In this document: in pieces, positions 25,871-34,617 of the stretch
Layout: each line of letters opens with the position of its first letter
Position numbering within the stretch: position 1 is the first letter of the stretch
Made by a program: the position numbers and the translations under genes
Assembly (NCBI GenBank): GCA_964426675.1
Contig: CAYRRM010000013.1
Location: 4,582 to 68,581 of the forward strand
Direction of reading: 5' to 3'
DNA length: 64,000 bases
From: DYMC01 sp035406705
GTDB taxonomy: Bacteria > Verrucomicrobiota > Lentisphaeria > Victivallales > GWF2-50-93
Notes under the pieces: generated by a model
What the model saw: the letters and a program-made list of their open reading frames with translations, nothing else
The model's database searches: none
What the model was told of the DNA's origin: nothing

Positions 25871-26938
25871 ATGTTTTCAAAAAATAGTAATGATTTTCTG
25901 GCGAAATTATTGAATAGTTATGGCCCTTCCGGTTTTGAACTTGAAACAGCCTCGGTTTTTGGCAATTATTTGGAAAAATTTGCCGACGACATAAAAGTTG
26001 ATGTTACTGGAAATACTATTGCTGTTCTTAATCCTGACTCCCCATTTAAAGTAATGATAGCAGGACACTATGATGAAATTGGATTTCAGGTAGTTCATAT
26101 TTCAGATGAAGGTCTAATTTATTTCAGAAATGTGGGAGGCATAGATAAATTAACAGTTCCAGGAACAGAAGTAGTAATCCTTAATGAAAAGGGAAAAATC
26201 CCCGGAGTAATTGGGAAAAAACCAATACATCTACTTGAACAGAAAGAAAGAGATTCAGCAATAGAATTAAAAAATCTGTGGATAGATATCGGAGCAGAAA
26301 ATAAAGAGGAAGCATTAAAACTTGTCTCAATTGGCGATCCGATTGCCTATCATGCGAATTTCGCAAGATTAGGTAAAAATAAGATAATGTCAAAGGGGTT
26401 GGACGATAAAATAGGAGCATTCGTGGCAGCTGAAGCATTTCGTGAGTTATCTGAAGCTAATATCAAAATAGGGATTTATTGTGTCGGAACAGTCCAGGAA
26501 GAACTCGGATTGCGAGGAGCTCATACAAGTGCATTTGGAATTGCACCTCAAGTCGCATTTGCGGTTGATGTAACATTTGCTACAGATACTCCTGATATTG
26601 AAAAGAAAACCATCGGGGATATAAAACTTGGCAAAGGAGCAGTATTGAGTAGAAATGCTGACACAAACCCTATCTTATTGAGAAAAATAAAGGAAACCGC
26701 AAGAAAAAAGAAGATTCATTTTCAGGAAGAAGCCGGATTCAGAGCAAGTGGAGGCACTGATACAAGTGCTATACAACTGACTCGTTCAGGGGTTGCAACA
26801 GCTTTGATAAGTATACCAAATAGATACATGCATACTCAGGTGGAAGTTTGCGATTTACGCGATGTTGAATCCGCAGTAAAAATAATAAAGGAAACCATAT
26901 CATCGCTAAAAGAATCAGATTCATTTATTCCCTATTAA
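25871..26938 (+). CDS. M42 family metallo-aminopeptidase
   Basis: A 355-residue cytoplasmic di-metal peptidase of the TET/glutamyl aminopeptidase type (also annotated endoglucanase M). Metal-binding motifs are in place: AGHYDEIGFQV (His66, Asp68), KGLDDKIGAF, QEELGLRGA, FAVDVTFATDTP and the C-terminal YMHTQVEV. It probably trims oligopeptides released by proteases. GAGGTG precedes the ATG. It is divergent from prfB with a 64-base gap. Confidence 0.93.
   Translation: MFSKNSNDFLAKLLNSYGPSGFELETASVFGNYLEKFADDIKVDVTGNTIAVLNPDSPFKVMIAGHYDEIGFQVVHISDEGLIYFRNVGGIDKLTVPGTEVVILNEKGKIPGVIGKKPIHLLEQKERDSAIELKNLWIDIGAENKEEALKLVSIGDPIAYHANFARLGKNKIMSKGLDDKIGAFVAAEAFRELSEANIKIGIYCVGTVQEELGLRGAHTSAFGIAPQVAFAVDVTFATDTPDIEKKTIGDIKLGKGAVLSRNADTNPILLRKIKETARKKKIHFQEEAGFRASGGTDTSAIQLTRSGVATALISIPNRYMHTQVEVCDLRDVESAVKIIKETISSLKESDSFIPY
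26354..26364 (+). repeat. Iterated palindrome copy 7 (GCGAATTTCGC)
   Basis: Exact core with T/A flanks in the M42 peptidase gene; encodes Ala-Asn-Phe-Ala. Confidence 0.9.
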
Positions 26939-26998
26939 ATATTACAGTATTTTCATTTCAAGAGCTATCTGGTTCTTAACTAAAAGAGGACAGACTGG

Positions 26999-27451
26999 GT
27001 GAAAATATCAAAAGAAAGCATGTTGATCTCTATAGTCTGTCTCGTATCCCTAATTCTAATTATTTGCATCTGCAGTGGAGTTATTCCGTTCGGAATTCGG
27101 GGACAATGGATTTATCCGTCTCTCCAACAATTTAATATAGTAGAAATCCCTATTATGCATATGCTTGGCTCTATAATTATAGCTGTTGGTATTTTCATTA
27201 TATCATTCAGAACTAAAAAATATTTTTCAAAATCGCACTTAACTGCCATCTCTGGAATTATAGTTTTATCATTATCTTCAATGCTTTTTGATTGGAATAT
27301 TTTACTCTCTGGAAGAATAGGAATTGCCGAAAATCTTATGGCACTATACGATGATGCCACCACAGGATATCTCGAAGAAGCTTCAAAGGCAGGTTCTTTT
27401 GCAAATTATATAGAAAATTTTGCTGAAAAACAAAAAAAAATGAATTTATAA
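26999..27451 (+). CDS. Membrane glycosyltransferase (GT39/ArnT-like), N-terminal part before a frameshift
   Basis: A GTG start with AGAGGA upstream opens a 150-residue frame with a first membrane helix (about 8-28), a short luminal loop (FGIRGQWIYPS) and two more helices. It ends just after an A9 run (27432-27440). The reading frame of the following ORF is open from 27427, so shifting back by one within the A9 run joins the two into one protein of about 510 residues. The joined sequence includes NHCITNPPARTILCMLIYKI, which resembles the NPP/HPP loop of polytopic GT39-type glycosyltransferases. Alone this part would be non-functional. The cause may be assembly error, mutation or slippage. Confidence 0.6.
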   Translation: MKISKESMLISIVCLVSLILIICICSGVIPFGIRGQWIYPSLQQFNIVEIPIMHMLGSIIIAVGIFIISFRTKKYFSKSHLTAISGIIVLSLSSMLFDWNILLSGRIGIAENLMALYDDATTGYLEEASKAGSFANYIENFAEKQKKMNL

Positions 27452-28524
27452 ATCATTGCATTACAAATCCACCTGCTAGAACAATCTTATGTATGTTGAT
27501 TTATAAAATTAACCACCAACCATCGTTAAGAAATTTTATAATAAAAACAATGCCATCAGAAGCCCATAGTGCATTCAAAATATTCAAAGATGAAAACCTT
27601 TTTCCCAAATTTAAGATGGACGAATTAGATCAAGCCACTGGAATTCTACTTTTATATGTATTTCTCCTTCTCATATTATTTGGCAAAATTTTCTGCGGTA
27701 TAATTATCCTCCTATTATATGGAAAAGAAAATTCTCTCGATTTAGCCCCCCTTTATCTATTCATACCCGCACCAATTCTACTACTTGGACATTATGATTG
27801 TTTTTTCTTCAGCATTTCAGCTTTTTTAATGATGCTTGCGATTTTCGCAATAGAAAAAGAATCTTCTGCGATTTTCGCAATAACAAGCTCCATCATGTGT
27901 TTATCAACGTTAATTTCAATAGCTTTTGGCGTTAGCTGCCTCTGGATTATAGTATTTTGCTTCCTCTATTATACATTAAAAAAAGACAGAAAAAAAATAT
28001 TAAAAGACATGTTTTTATTTGCAATTTTTTATGGGGCAACTGCAATAGGCTTACTACTTCTTTTTAACTTTGATTATCTGGAAGTTCTATTTAATTGCCT
28101 CAGGAATAATTCTCTTTTTTATGCAAAGCAAACTAACAGGAGTATTGAATGGAAACTCGTAAATTACTTTGAATTTGCTTTTGCAGTAGGGCTTCCTGTT
28201 GCTCTTATTGCATTCTATATAAGTATAAAAAATTTTTGGAGTTTAAAAGAAAAAATTAGTTTTTTTGAGTCAAACAATAAAAAAAAGGCTGCGATTTTCG
28301 CAAGTCTGATATCCTTGATTTTCTTAATATTTACACCAACAAGAGGAGAAGTCTTCAGACTTTGGACACCAGCAATTCCTTTTTTTTATATCCTCTTACC
28401 GGAACTATTAAAGGAACTAAAAGAAAAGAAAAATTTCGCAATCTTCTCTATTGGATTTTTAACAGTAATTCAAATTGTTTTTATGAGGTATTTTATAAAA
28501 ATTGTGATAATAGAGTCTATGTGA
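27427..28524 (+). CDS. Membrane glycosyltransferase (GT39/ArnT-like), C-terminal part after a frameshift
   Basis: Continues the preceding gene after the A9 tract. The frame is open from 27427; the first ATG is at 27493 and has no ribosome-binding site, which favours one frameshifted gene over two. The protein is highly hydrophobic with about eight membrane helices (LLLYVFLLLILFGKIFCG, LYLFIPAPILLLGH and others) and a C-terminal FTPTRGEVFRLWTPAIPFFY, the RGE-x-x-R-x-W pattern seen near the end of such mannosyl- or glycosyltransferases. It likely uses a polyprenyl-phosphate sugar donor. Three copies of the iterated palindrome lie in it, two of them 30 bp apart. Confidence 0.58.
   Translation, partial: KTKKNEFINHCITNPPARTILCMLIYKINHQPSLRNFIIKTMPSEAHSAFKIFKDENLFPKFKMDELDQATGILLLYVFLLLILFGKIFCGIIILLLYGKENSLDLAPLYLFIPAPILLLGHYDCFFFSISAFLMMLAIFAIEKESSAIFAITSSIMCLSTLISIAFGVSCLWIIVFCFLYYTLKKDRKKILKDMFLFAIFYGATAIGLLLLFNFDYLEVLFNCLRNNSLFYAKQTNRSIEWKLVNYFEFAFAVGLPVALIAFYISIKNFWSLKEKISFFESNNKKKAAIFASLISLIFLIFTPTRGEVFRLWTPAIPFFYILLPELLKELKEKKNFAIFSIGFLTVIQIVFMRYFIKIVIIESM
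27838..27848 (+). repeat. Iterated palindrome copy 8 (GCGATTTTCGC)
   Basis: Exact core with T/A flanks, encoding Ala-Ile-Phe-Ala in a membrane helix. Exactly 30 bp (ten codons) before copy 9. Confidence 0.9.
27868..27878 (+). repeat. Iterated palindrome copy 9 (GCGATTTTCGC)
   Basis: Exact core with T/A flanks; again Ala-Ile-Phe-Ala. The identical word follows copy 8 at a 30-bp interval, about three helical turns. Confidence 0.9.
28291..28301 (+). repeat. Iterated palindrome copy 10 (GCGATTTTCGC)
   Basis: Exact core with T/A flanks, third copy in the same frameshifted glycosyltransferase gene; encodes Ala-Ile-Phe-Ala. Confidence 0.9.
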
Positions 28525-28540
28525 GAGAAAGGAATCTCTT

Positions 28541-28918
28541 TTACATTTCAGATATGATGTGAATTAAATTTCCATCAGGATCTCGATATATCAGGACTCG
28601 CTTGCCAAATCTTTCTGCTTCTTCGCTTACTGGTTCTAATTTTTTTTCTGCAAGAATCTGCTTTTTTTCCTCTAAATTGTCAACCCGAAATACCCAGTCA
28701 ATATTTCCTGATTTTCCTGCTAAATTTTCAGATTCATCATCTATAAGTTCTAAAACTAAATGCGTAGTATCTCCAAGTTTAAATTCAACCCAATAATTAC
28801 TATCTACCACTGGGGGGCCAAGATCTAAAACATCACGATAAAAATTTCTCAAGTTATCAATATTTTTTGTCCTGATTACAACTCCATATATCATGGATTT
28901 ATGTTCATCATTATTCAT
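28541..28918 (-). CDS. Glyoxalase/VOC superfamily protein
   Basis: The 125-residue protein has one vicinal-oxygen-chelate module: IYGVVIRTKNIDNLRNFYRDVLDLG at the N terminus and RVLIYRDPDGNLIHI at the C terminus, with the expected paired beta-alpha-beta-beta-beta units. Metal ligands are not all obvious, so it could be a lyase, dioxygenase or binding protein; substrate unknown. An internal start at Met9 is possible. It converges with the glycosyltransferase gene, 16 bases apart. Confidence 0.82.
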   Translation of the reverse strand: MNNDEHKSMIYGVVIRTKNIDNLRNFYRDVLDLGPPVVDSNYWVEFKLGDTTHLVLELIDDESENLAGKSGNIDWVFRVDNLEEKKQILAEKKLEPVSEEAERFGKRVLIYRDPDGNLIHIISEM

Positions 28919-29029
28919 GTATACTTCTTTTATACTTTAAATTTTAACGTGTTGAATTTTAAATTACCTTTTCTTAATGTATATTATCTTATTTAAATTG
29001 CAAAGATTAAGAAAAAAAAGGCTAAACAA

Positions 29030-30487
29030 GTGCAAGTAAAAGGAAATAAATTTTCATACGAAACTCCATTATGCAGCAGATATTCAAATGGAAAAATCAG
29101 TTATATATGGTCAGCTCAAAATAAACATTCTCTCTGGAGGAAACTATGGGTTGAGCTTGCCCGCGCTGAAAAAGAACTTGGCATTCCAATAAAAGACGAA
29201 CAAATAAAAGAAATGGAAAGCAAAGTCAATGATATTGATTTTGATGCTGTTGCAAAAAAAGAAGCAGAACTCAGACATGACGTTATGAGTCATATCCACG
29301 TCTTTGGTGAACAGTGCCCAAAGGCCAAACCAATAATTCATCTTGGAGCAACAAGTTGCTTTGTTACTGATAACTCAGAGTTAATACAAATTAGAGATTC
29401 CCTGGAAGTTATTCAATCCCAACTTCTCCTTTTGATTAACTCACTTGCGAATTTCGCAATGAGATATAAGGCTCTCCCAATACTTGCTTTTACACATCTT
29501 CAACCAGCTCAACCAACTACACTGGGAAAACGTTTTGCCCTATATACCCAGGATTTCTTCCTTGATTTTAAAAGACTTGAAATGGAGATTAAGAATCTCC
29601 CTTTCAGAGGGGTAAAAGGCACAACTGGAACACAAGCAAGTTTTATGGAACTCTTCAATGGAAATGAAGAAAAAATAAAAATTCTTGATGCGAAAATCGC
29701 AAATGCATTTGGTTTTAAAAAATCTATATCTTTGTCGGGTCAAACTTATACTCGTAAAATCGATTATTTTATCTTATCATTGCTTTCAGGAATAGCGCAG
29801 AGTGCTCATAAAATTGCATGTGACATCAGATTAATGGCGCATATGAGGGAAGTTGAGGAACCCTTTGGTAAAAAACAAATCGGTTCCAGCGCAATGGCAT
29901 ACAAGAGAAATCCTATGAAGTGTGAAAGAATATGTTCTCTTGCGAGATATGTAATGTCTTTACCTGTAAATGCGGCTACTACTCATTCCATACAATGGTT
30001 TGAGAGAACCCTCGACGATTCTGCAAACCGTAGAATCATTCTCCCTGAAGCATTTCTGTCCGCAGGTATAATTTTATCTAACCTTACCGAAGTTATTGAA
30101 GGTTTACAGGTTTGGGAAAAAGTGATAGAAAATAATCTAAAACGCGAACTTCCCTTTATGGCAACTGAAAATATCCTGATGGCTGCTGTCAAGGAAGGAG
30201 GAGATCGTCAGGAACTTCACGAGGCTATTAGGAGACACTCTATAGAAGCTGCACGACAAATAAAAGAGTTCGGCATTGAAAATGACTTGATTGAAAGGAT
30301 AAAGAATGATAAATTATTCAATAAAGTAGCACATAAAATTGATAAACTTCTTAATCCGAAAAATTTTATTGGAAGGGCAGCTTCACAGGTAGAAGATTTT
30401 ATAAAGGGTGAGATAGAACCACTACTGAAAAAAAATTCAAAGCTTTTAGATAAAGCCAAGAAGGAAAAGACCGTATCAACAGTCTAA
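29030..30487 (+). CDS. purB: Adenylosuccinate lyase
   Basis: Cleaves SAICAR and adenylosuccinate in purine synthesis. The 485-residue protein starts with GTG and has the fumarase/aspartase signature GSSAMAYKRNPMKCERI (flexible catalytic loop), HDVMSHIHVFGEQCP and HLGATSCFVTDN with its active-site His. It is longer than the roughly 430-residue bacterial form and closer to the eukaryotic-type length. It lies 38 bases upstream of a LolA-like gene and comM on the same strand. Confidence 0.95.
   Translation: MQVKGNKFSYETPLCSRYSNGKISYIWSAQNKHSLWRKLWVELARAEKELGIPIKDEQIKEMESKVNDIDFDAVAKKEAELRHDVMSHIHVFGEQCPKAKPIIHLGATSCFVTDNSELIQIRDSLEVIQSQLLLLINSLANFAMRYKALPILAFTHLQPAQPTTLGKRFALYTQDFFLDFKRLEMEIKNLPFRGVKGTTGTQASFMELFNGNEEKIKILDAKIANAFGFKKSISLSGQTYTRKIDYFILSLLSGIAQSAHKIACDIRLMAHMREVEEPFGKKQIGSSAMAYKRNPMKCERICSLARYVMSLPVNAATTHSIQWFERTLDDSANRRIILPEAFLSAGIILSNLTEVIEGLQVWEKVIENNLKRELPFMATENILMAAVKEGGDRQELHEAIRRHSIEAARQIKEFGIENDLIERIKNDKLFNKVAHKIDKLLNPKNFIGRAASQVEDFIKGEIEPLLKKNSKLLDKAKKEKTVSTV
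29447..29457 (+). repeat. Iterated palindrome copy 11 (GCGAATTTCGC)
   Basis: Exact core with T/A flanks in purB; encodes Ala-Asn-Phe-Ala. Confidence 0.9.
29690..29700 (+). repeat. Iterated palindrome copy 12 (GCGAAAATCGC)
   Basis: Exact core (AAA spacer, the reverse complement of the TTT form) with T/A flanks in purB; encodes Ala-Lys-Ile-Ala. Confidence 0.9.
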
Positions 30488-30524
30488 GTAAATTAAAATA
30501 TAACAATCAATCTCTGGGTAATCT

Positions 30525-31259
30525 ATGAAAAAAATTAGAAATCTTCTTTTAGTAGGTTTAATAATCTCATTTATAATGAATTTAAATTCAGAAGATTTTA
30601 ATTGCAGGGAAATATCAATAAAGATAAAAAATGCCAGTGATCCCAATTCAGTTTTCCAAAGTGCAAAAACATATATTATAAAACAGAAAATTGAGGTTAC
30701 TGGAGGAAAAAAAGGAGTCTTTGAAGCTGAGATAAAATACAAGTCTCCAGATATGTTAAAAACATCATATTTTTTTAGAGATAAATTGATGAATTCTATA
30801 ATTATAAAAGGGGATAAAATATGGAAAATATCTGGTATAGACAATGCTGCTCATGAAATTACGGGGATAGAAAAAGAAAGAATTAAATTATTTCATGATA
30901 TTTCATCACCAAAAACTTTATTATGTGATGTTTTTGATGATATGAAAATAGAAAGAGTAAAAATAAATGATGAGGATTTATTGAAAATTATATGCCACCC
31001 GAAAAAAGAAGATCTTCCGCAAATAACCTTTTTTGTGGCGGAAGGGAATTACCTGCAACGCAGGATGCTAACAACAAATGAAAATGGAGATGCGTATTCA
31101 GCAGAAATTATAAAATACTCCTTGATAGAAAATGTATTCATCCCGGCTGAAACAAAAGTTTTGACAGGTGGAATTGAACAAAGAATAATTCTTGAAGACT
31201 TTCGGTTAAATACAGATATCCCCGATAGCGAATTTGAAATTATCGAAAAAAGTAAATAA
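30525..31259 (+). CDS. Exported LolA-like protein
   Basis: The 244-residue protein has an N-terminal signal peptide (about residues 1-22, KKIRNLLLVGLIISFIMNL) and a LolA-like beta-rich domain: QSAKTYIIKQKIEVTGG, FEAEIKYKSPDMLKTSYFF, IIIKGDKIWKISG, and an ending of IPDSEFEII typical of this fold. It may carry lipoproteins or lipids across the periplasm; function is inferred. It matches the size and architecture of the protein at 4612-5346 without obvious close identity. comM follows three bases after the stop, so the two are cotranscribed. Confidence 0.62.
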   Translation: MKKIRNLLLVGLIISFIMNLNSEDFNCREISIKIKNASDPNSVFQSAKTYIIKQKIEVTGGKKGVFEAEIKYKSPDMLKTSYFFRDKLMNSIIIKGDKIWKISGIDNAAHEITGIEKERIKLFHDISSPKTLLCDVFDDMKIERVKINDEDLLKIICHPKKEDLPQITFFVAEGNYLQRRMLTTNENGDAYSAEIIKYSLIENVFIPAETKVLTGGIEQRIILEDFRLNTDIPDSEFEIIEKSK

Positions 31260-31262
31260 AAA

Positions 31263-32813
31263 ATGCTTTCTAAAACATATTCTGCTTCTATATTTGGCAT
31301 AGAAGCAATAAAAATTGAAGTAGAAGTTAACACCACAGGACAGGGCGAAAATACTATTGTATCAATTGTAGGATTACCTGATGCGGCCGTAAAAGAAAGT
31401 AAGGAAAGAATTCGCTCTGCCATAATGAGCTGTGGATTCATTCATCCTCTTGGAACTACAGTAGTTGGGCTTGCTCCAGCTGACCTTCGTAAAGAAGGAG
31501 CAGCTTTCGATTTACCAATAGCCCTTTGTATGTTATCTCAAAACTGCAAACTCCCAAAAGATAAACTTGCCTCTGCAATGATAGCCGGGGAACTTGCACT
31601 TGATGGCAAGATAAGACCGATAAAAGGAGCTTTGCCAATCTCTGCTCTCGCAAAAAAATTAAAAAAAGAAATTTCTTTGCTCATAATCCCAGAAGAAAAT
31701 GCAGATGAAGCAGCTATAGTAGCGGGCGATGAAATTCCCGTCTTTCCTGTAAAAAATCTCAAAGAGGCCGTAGACTTTTTCTCCGGAAAAATCAAGATTG
31801 AAAGAAGAAGAATATGCCTCAATGATATAATAAATCAAGCAGAACAAAGAGATATTCTGGATTTTGCCGATGTAAAAGGACAATTTTATCCCAAACGTGC
31901 TCTTGAAATAGCCGCTGCTGGCGGACATAATGTTTTAATGATAGGTCCTCCTGGAACTGGTAAGTCAATGCTTGCAAAGAGGGTCCCTGGTATATTGCCC
32001 CCAATGCATATAGAAGAGGCTCTTGAAACAACAAGAATACATTCAGTTTTAGGACAACTCCCGCCAGGCAAGGCACTCCTAACAGAAAGACCTTTCAGGG
32101 CACCTCATCACACTATAAGCGATACTGGGCTTTTTGGTGGACAAAGTACCCCTACCCCTGGTGAAATCAGCCTTGCGCATAATGGGGTGCTTTTCCTTGA
32201 TGAACTTCCAGAATTCAAACGCAACGTTCTTGAAGTAATGCGACAACCTCTTGAAAATGGAACTGTAACTGTCTCTCGAGCCGCAGGTTCTTTCACTTTT
32301 CCAGCGCGTTTTATGTTAATTGCCGCTATGAATCCCTGCCCCTGTGGATATTATGGTAGTAAAAATAGGGTTTGTAGATGCAATTCACATCATATTCAAA
32401 GATATAGACATAAAATTTCAGGACCTCTCCTGGATAGAATTGATATTCATATCGAAGTTGCACAGCTTACTGAAGATGAGTTGGTCAATACTCCTTCCGG
32501 AGAAAAAAGTTCTGAAATTAGAAAAAGAGTTGAAAAGGCAAGACAAATCCAGATTGAAAGGCTCAAAGAATGGAAACTTTTTTGTAACGCACAAATGGAA
32601 CCTGCTCTTCTTCAAAAAATATGTAAATTGAGTAAAGAATCTATCACAAAAATGAGACATGCTATGCGCGAATTATCGTTAAGCGCCAGAGCTTATGATA
32701 GGATTTTGCGTGTTGCAAGAACAATTGCAGATCTTGAAAATTCCGAGGGTATTTTCGAAAATCATATATCCGAGGCAATTCAATATCGTTCTCTCGATAA
32801 AAGACTATGGTGA
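31263..32813 (+). CDS. comM: ComM/YifB-like Mg-chelatase-type AAA+ ATPase
   Basis: ComM is a hexameric branch-migration helicase that helps incoming DNA integrate during natural transformation. The 516 residues carry the N-terminal ChlI-like domain (TVVGLAPADLRKEGAAFDLPIAL), Walker A GPPGTGKSMLAKRVPGILPP, RPFRAPHHTISD, Walker B NGVLFLDELPEF, and the C-terminal FTFPARFMLIAAMNPCPCGYYG with LLDRIDIHIEV. Length and motifs are complete. Its presence makes natural competence possible and is relevant to the iterated DNA word described here; the link itself is inference. Confidence 0.95.
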   Translation: MLSKTYSASIFGIEAIKIEVEVNTTGQGENTIVSIVGLPDAAVKESKERIRSAIMSCGFIHPLGTTVVGLAPADLRKEGAAFDLPIALCMLSQNCKLPKDKLASAMIAGELALDGKIRPIKGALPISALAKKLKKEISLLIIPEENADEAAIVAGDEIPVFPVKNLKEAVDFFSGKIKIERRRICLNDIINQAEQRDILDFADVKGQFYPKRALEIAAAGGHNVLMIGPPGTGKSMLAKRVPGILPPMHIEEALETTRIHSVLGQLPPGKALLTERPFRAPHHTISDTGLFGGQSTPTPGEISLAHNGVLFLDELPEFKRNVLEVMRQPLENGTVTVSRAAGSFTFPARFMLIAAMNPCPCGYYGSKNRVCRCNSHHIQRYRHKISGPLLDRIDIHIEVAQLTEDELVNTPSGEKSSEIRKRVEKARQIQIERLKEWKLFCNAQMEPALLQKICKLSKESITKMRHAMRELSLSARAYDRILRVARTIADLENSEGIFENHISEAIQYRSLDKRLW

Positions 32814-32899
32814 GCGAAAAAAAACATATAAAAATACTCAGATTTAGATAAATTTTTATCTTGAAAACAGTTGAGAATCGTCCCATCTATATATGGAAA

Positions 32900-33035
32900 C
32901 AAGTTCGTTACACTCTGTAAATCTTTTGAGTTAGCGAATTGTTAACGGTCCTTGCCACACAATGGGTGGATTTACATCTATTTCATTGGCTTCAAGTTAT
33001 AATAGTTTCTCTACAACTTTGTCTCGAAATTAATA
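32900..33035 (-). repeat. Degenerate intergenic repeat, copy C
   Basis: Reverse-strand copy between comM and the DUF134 gene. Read on the minus strand it gives TGTAGAGAAACTATTATAACTTGAAGCCAATGA, aligned with copy B over TGTAG-AACTATTA-AA-TTGAAG--AATGA. In the shared frame it reads LL, stop, LEANEIDV. It is the most diverged of the four. A CCAC/GTGG mini-hairpin follows the core. Confidence 0.45.
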
Positions 33036-33056
33036 TATATACGAAGTTAATCTAAA

Positions 33057-33332
33057 TTAAGTATTTATTCTAAGTGCCTTCCCATTTACAATTGCATCAG
33101 CAACCTTTTTTCTTGCAGATTCTATTATTCTTGAAAAAGTAGGGCGTGATATTCCCATTTTTCTTGCTGCTTCCTCCTGATATAATCCCTCATAATCCGC
33201 CAACCTGATAGCCTCAAACTCATCGAGAGAAAGAGCAAGTTCTCCAATAAAACGCATAGGTATTCCTGCGGGTTTAAAATAAACCGCTTTAGGTTTTCCA
33301 TTTACTATTCTTTTACAAAAAGGACGAACCAT
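33057..33332 (-). CDS. DUF134 (UPF0251) helix-turn-helix protein
   Basis: The 91-residue protein has the DUF134 layout: an N-terminal RPFCKRIV segment, FKPAGIPM, and a sigma-70-region-4-like helix-turn-helix (LSLDEFEAIRLADYEGLYQEEAARKMGISRPTFSRIIESARKKVADA split over about residues 35-80). It is probably a DNA-binding regulator with unknown target. It lies 18 bases downstream of tolB on the same strand, so the two are likely cotranscribed. Confidence 0.88.
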   Translation of the reverse strand: MVRPFCKRIVNGKPKAVYFKPAGIPMRFIGELALSLDEFEAIRLADYEGLYQEEAARKMGISRPTFSRIIESARKKVADAIVNGKALRINT

Positions 33333-33350
33333 AACTTTTCCTTCCTCTTT

Positions 33351-34523
33351 TTACTTTGAAAAAGCAGGCATTGATAAGTTGGCTGATGTTCGTACCAGAG
33401 GTCTCATATACCCTGTCCAGCTATCAACTAAATAGATTTCACCTCTCCCACCAAGAGTTCTTGAACAAACAATGTGGCGATTATCCGGTGCCCATGATGG
33501 AGAATCCCAGTCTCCTGCGGCGTTTGTTATAACTTTCTGAGCTTCTTTACCTGTTAAATCATAAACGACTATCACATAATTATTTCCATATTTTGAAGAA
33601 TAGGCGATTTTATTATCACCTGACCATGCAGGATTCACAGATTCAACTCCCATGGTTTGAAGTTTTATACTATTTCCACCACCAGCAGAAATCAAATACA
33701 ATTGAGGTCTTCCACTTTGATCTGACACATAACATATCTTGGAGCCATCAGGTGACCATGCAGGAGATGCTTCTACAGATTTACTATTTGTCAAACGACG
33801 ATGTTCTCCACCATTAAAGGATTTTATATACAATTCTACCTGACGATCCTTGCTAAGAATCATTGCAAGCAATTGCCCGTTTGGCGATATAGCAGCACCT
33901 GAATTAAGCCCGGGAAATTGTGCCAACCTCCTTGATCGTCTTGAGGCTATGTTATATTCAACTACATCCGTATACATTTTACTGTATTGTGTAAAAACAA
34001 TTCCACTTTTATTTGGCAACCATTCGGGTTCTACATTCAAAGTTCCTGAGCGGGTTATTTGAACTATTCCTTGTCCATCAAAATCTGAAATATAAATTTC
34101 TTTGACCCCTTTTGATAGTTCAGCACAAAAAGCGATTTTAGCAGAACATATTCCCTTGATTCCAAATATATCCTGCAATATTTTATCTACTATTGCATGA
34201 GCTGTCCTTCTGGAGTCATCTATAGTAATACTTATCGTAGAAATCACTGTTCCATTACTTTTCCTGGCATTCACCTGAACTGCTCTCCCAGCAGCGCCAC
34301 CATTGACAACATACTCTGCACTGGATTGAGAAACAAGGTCAAACCAACCGCAATTACGTAAATCGGATTCTACTGCGGCTGAGAGCTCTGAGTTCCCAAC
34401 AATCCCAGAAAATAAAAGGCTTGGATTTCTATCTTTTGCTTCTTTCACTACTTTTACCTGAGCAAAAATAATATTAGCAGTTGCGAAAATCGCAATAATG
34501 ATGAATTTTTTTAAAATATTCAT
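33351..34523 (-). CDS. tolB: TolB-like periplasmic beta-propeller protein
   Basis: The 390-residue protein has a signal peptide (MNILKKFIIIAIFATANIIFAQ), a TolB N-terminal alpha/beta domain, and five to six PD40 propeller blades with repeated motifs such as VEPEWLPNKSGIVF, ASPAWSPDGSKICYVSDQSG, VNPAWSGDNKIAYSSKYG and DSPSWAPDNRHIVCS. TolB links the Tol inner-membrane motor to Pal and keeps the outer membrane attached during division. Other tol-pal genes are not in this window. One iterated-palindrome copy falls within the signal-peptide codons. Confidence 0.88.
   Translation of the reverse strand: MNILKKFIIIAIFATANIIFAQVKVVKEAKDRNPSLLFSGIVGNSELSAAVESDLRNCGWFDLVSQSSAEYVVNGGAAGRAVQVNARKSNGTVISTISITIDDSRRTAHAIVDKILQDIFGIKGICSAKIAFCAELSKGVKEIYISDFDGQGIVQITRSGTLNVEPEWLPNKSGIVFTQYSKMYTDVVEYNIASRRSRRLAQFPGLNSGAAISPNGQLLAMILSKDRQVELYIKSFNGGEHRRLTNSKSVEASPAWSPDGSKICYVSDQSGRPQLYLISAGGGNSIKLQTMGVESVNPAWSGDNKIAYSSKYGNNYVIVVYDLTGKEAQKVITNAAGDWDSPSWAPDNRHIVCSRTLGGRGEIYLVDSWTGYMRPLVRTSANLSMPAFSK
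34483..34493 (+). repeat. Iterated palindrome copy 13 (GCGAAAATCGC)
   Basis: Exact core with T/A flanks in the signal-peptide region of tolB (minus strand); encodes Ala-Ile-Phe-Ala. Confidence 0.9.
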
Positions 34524-34617
34524 AATTTTCTATTTTCCTTTATTTAAAGTTTTGTTATATTGATTTTTTGAAGATACAATTAATTGCAATTTTATCAATG
34601 TCAATATTTTAATTTTT

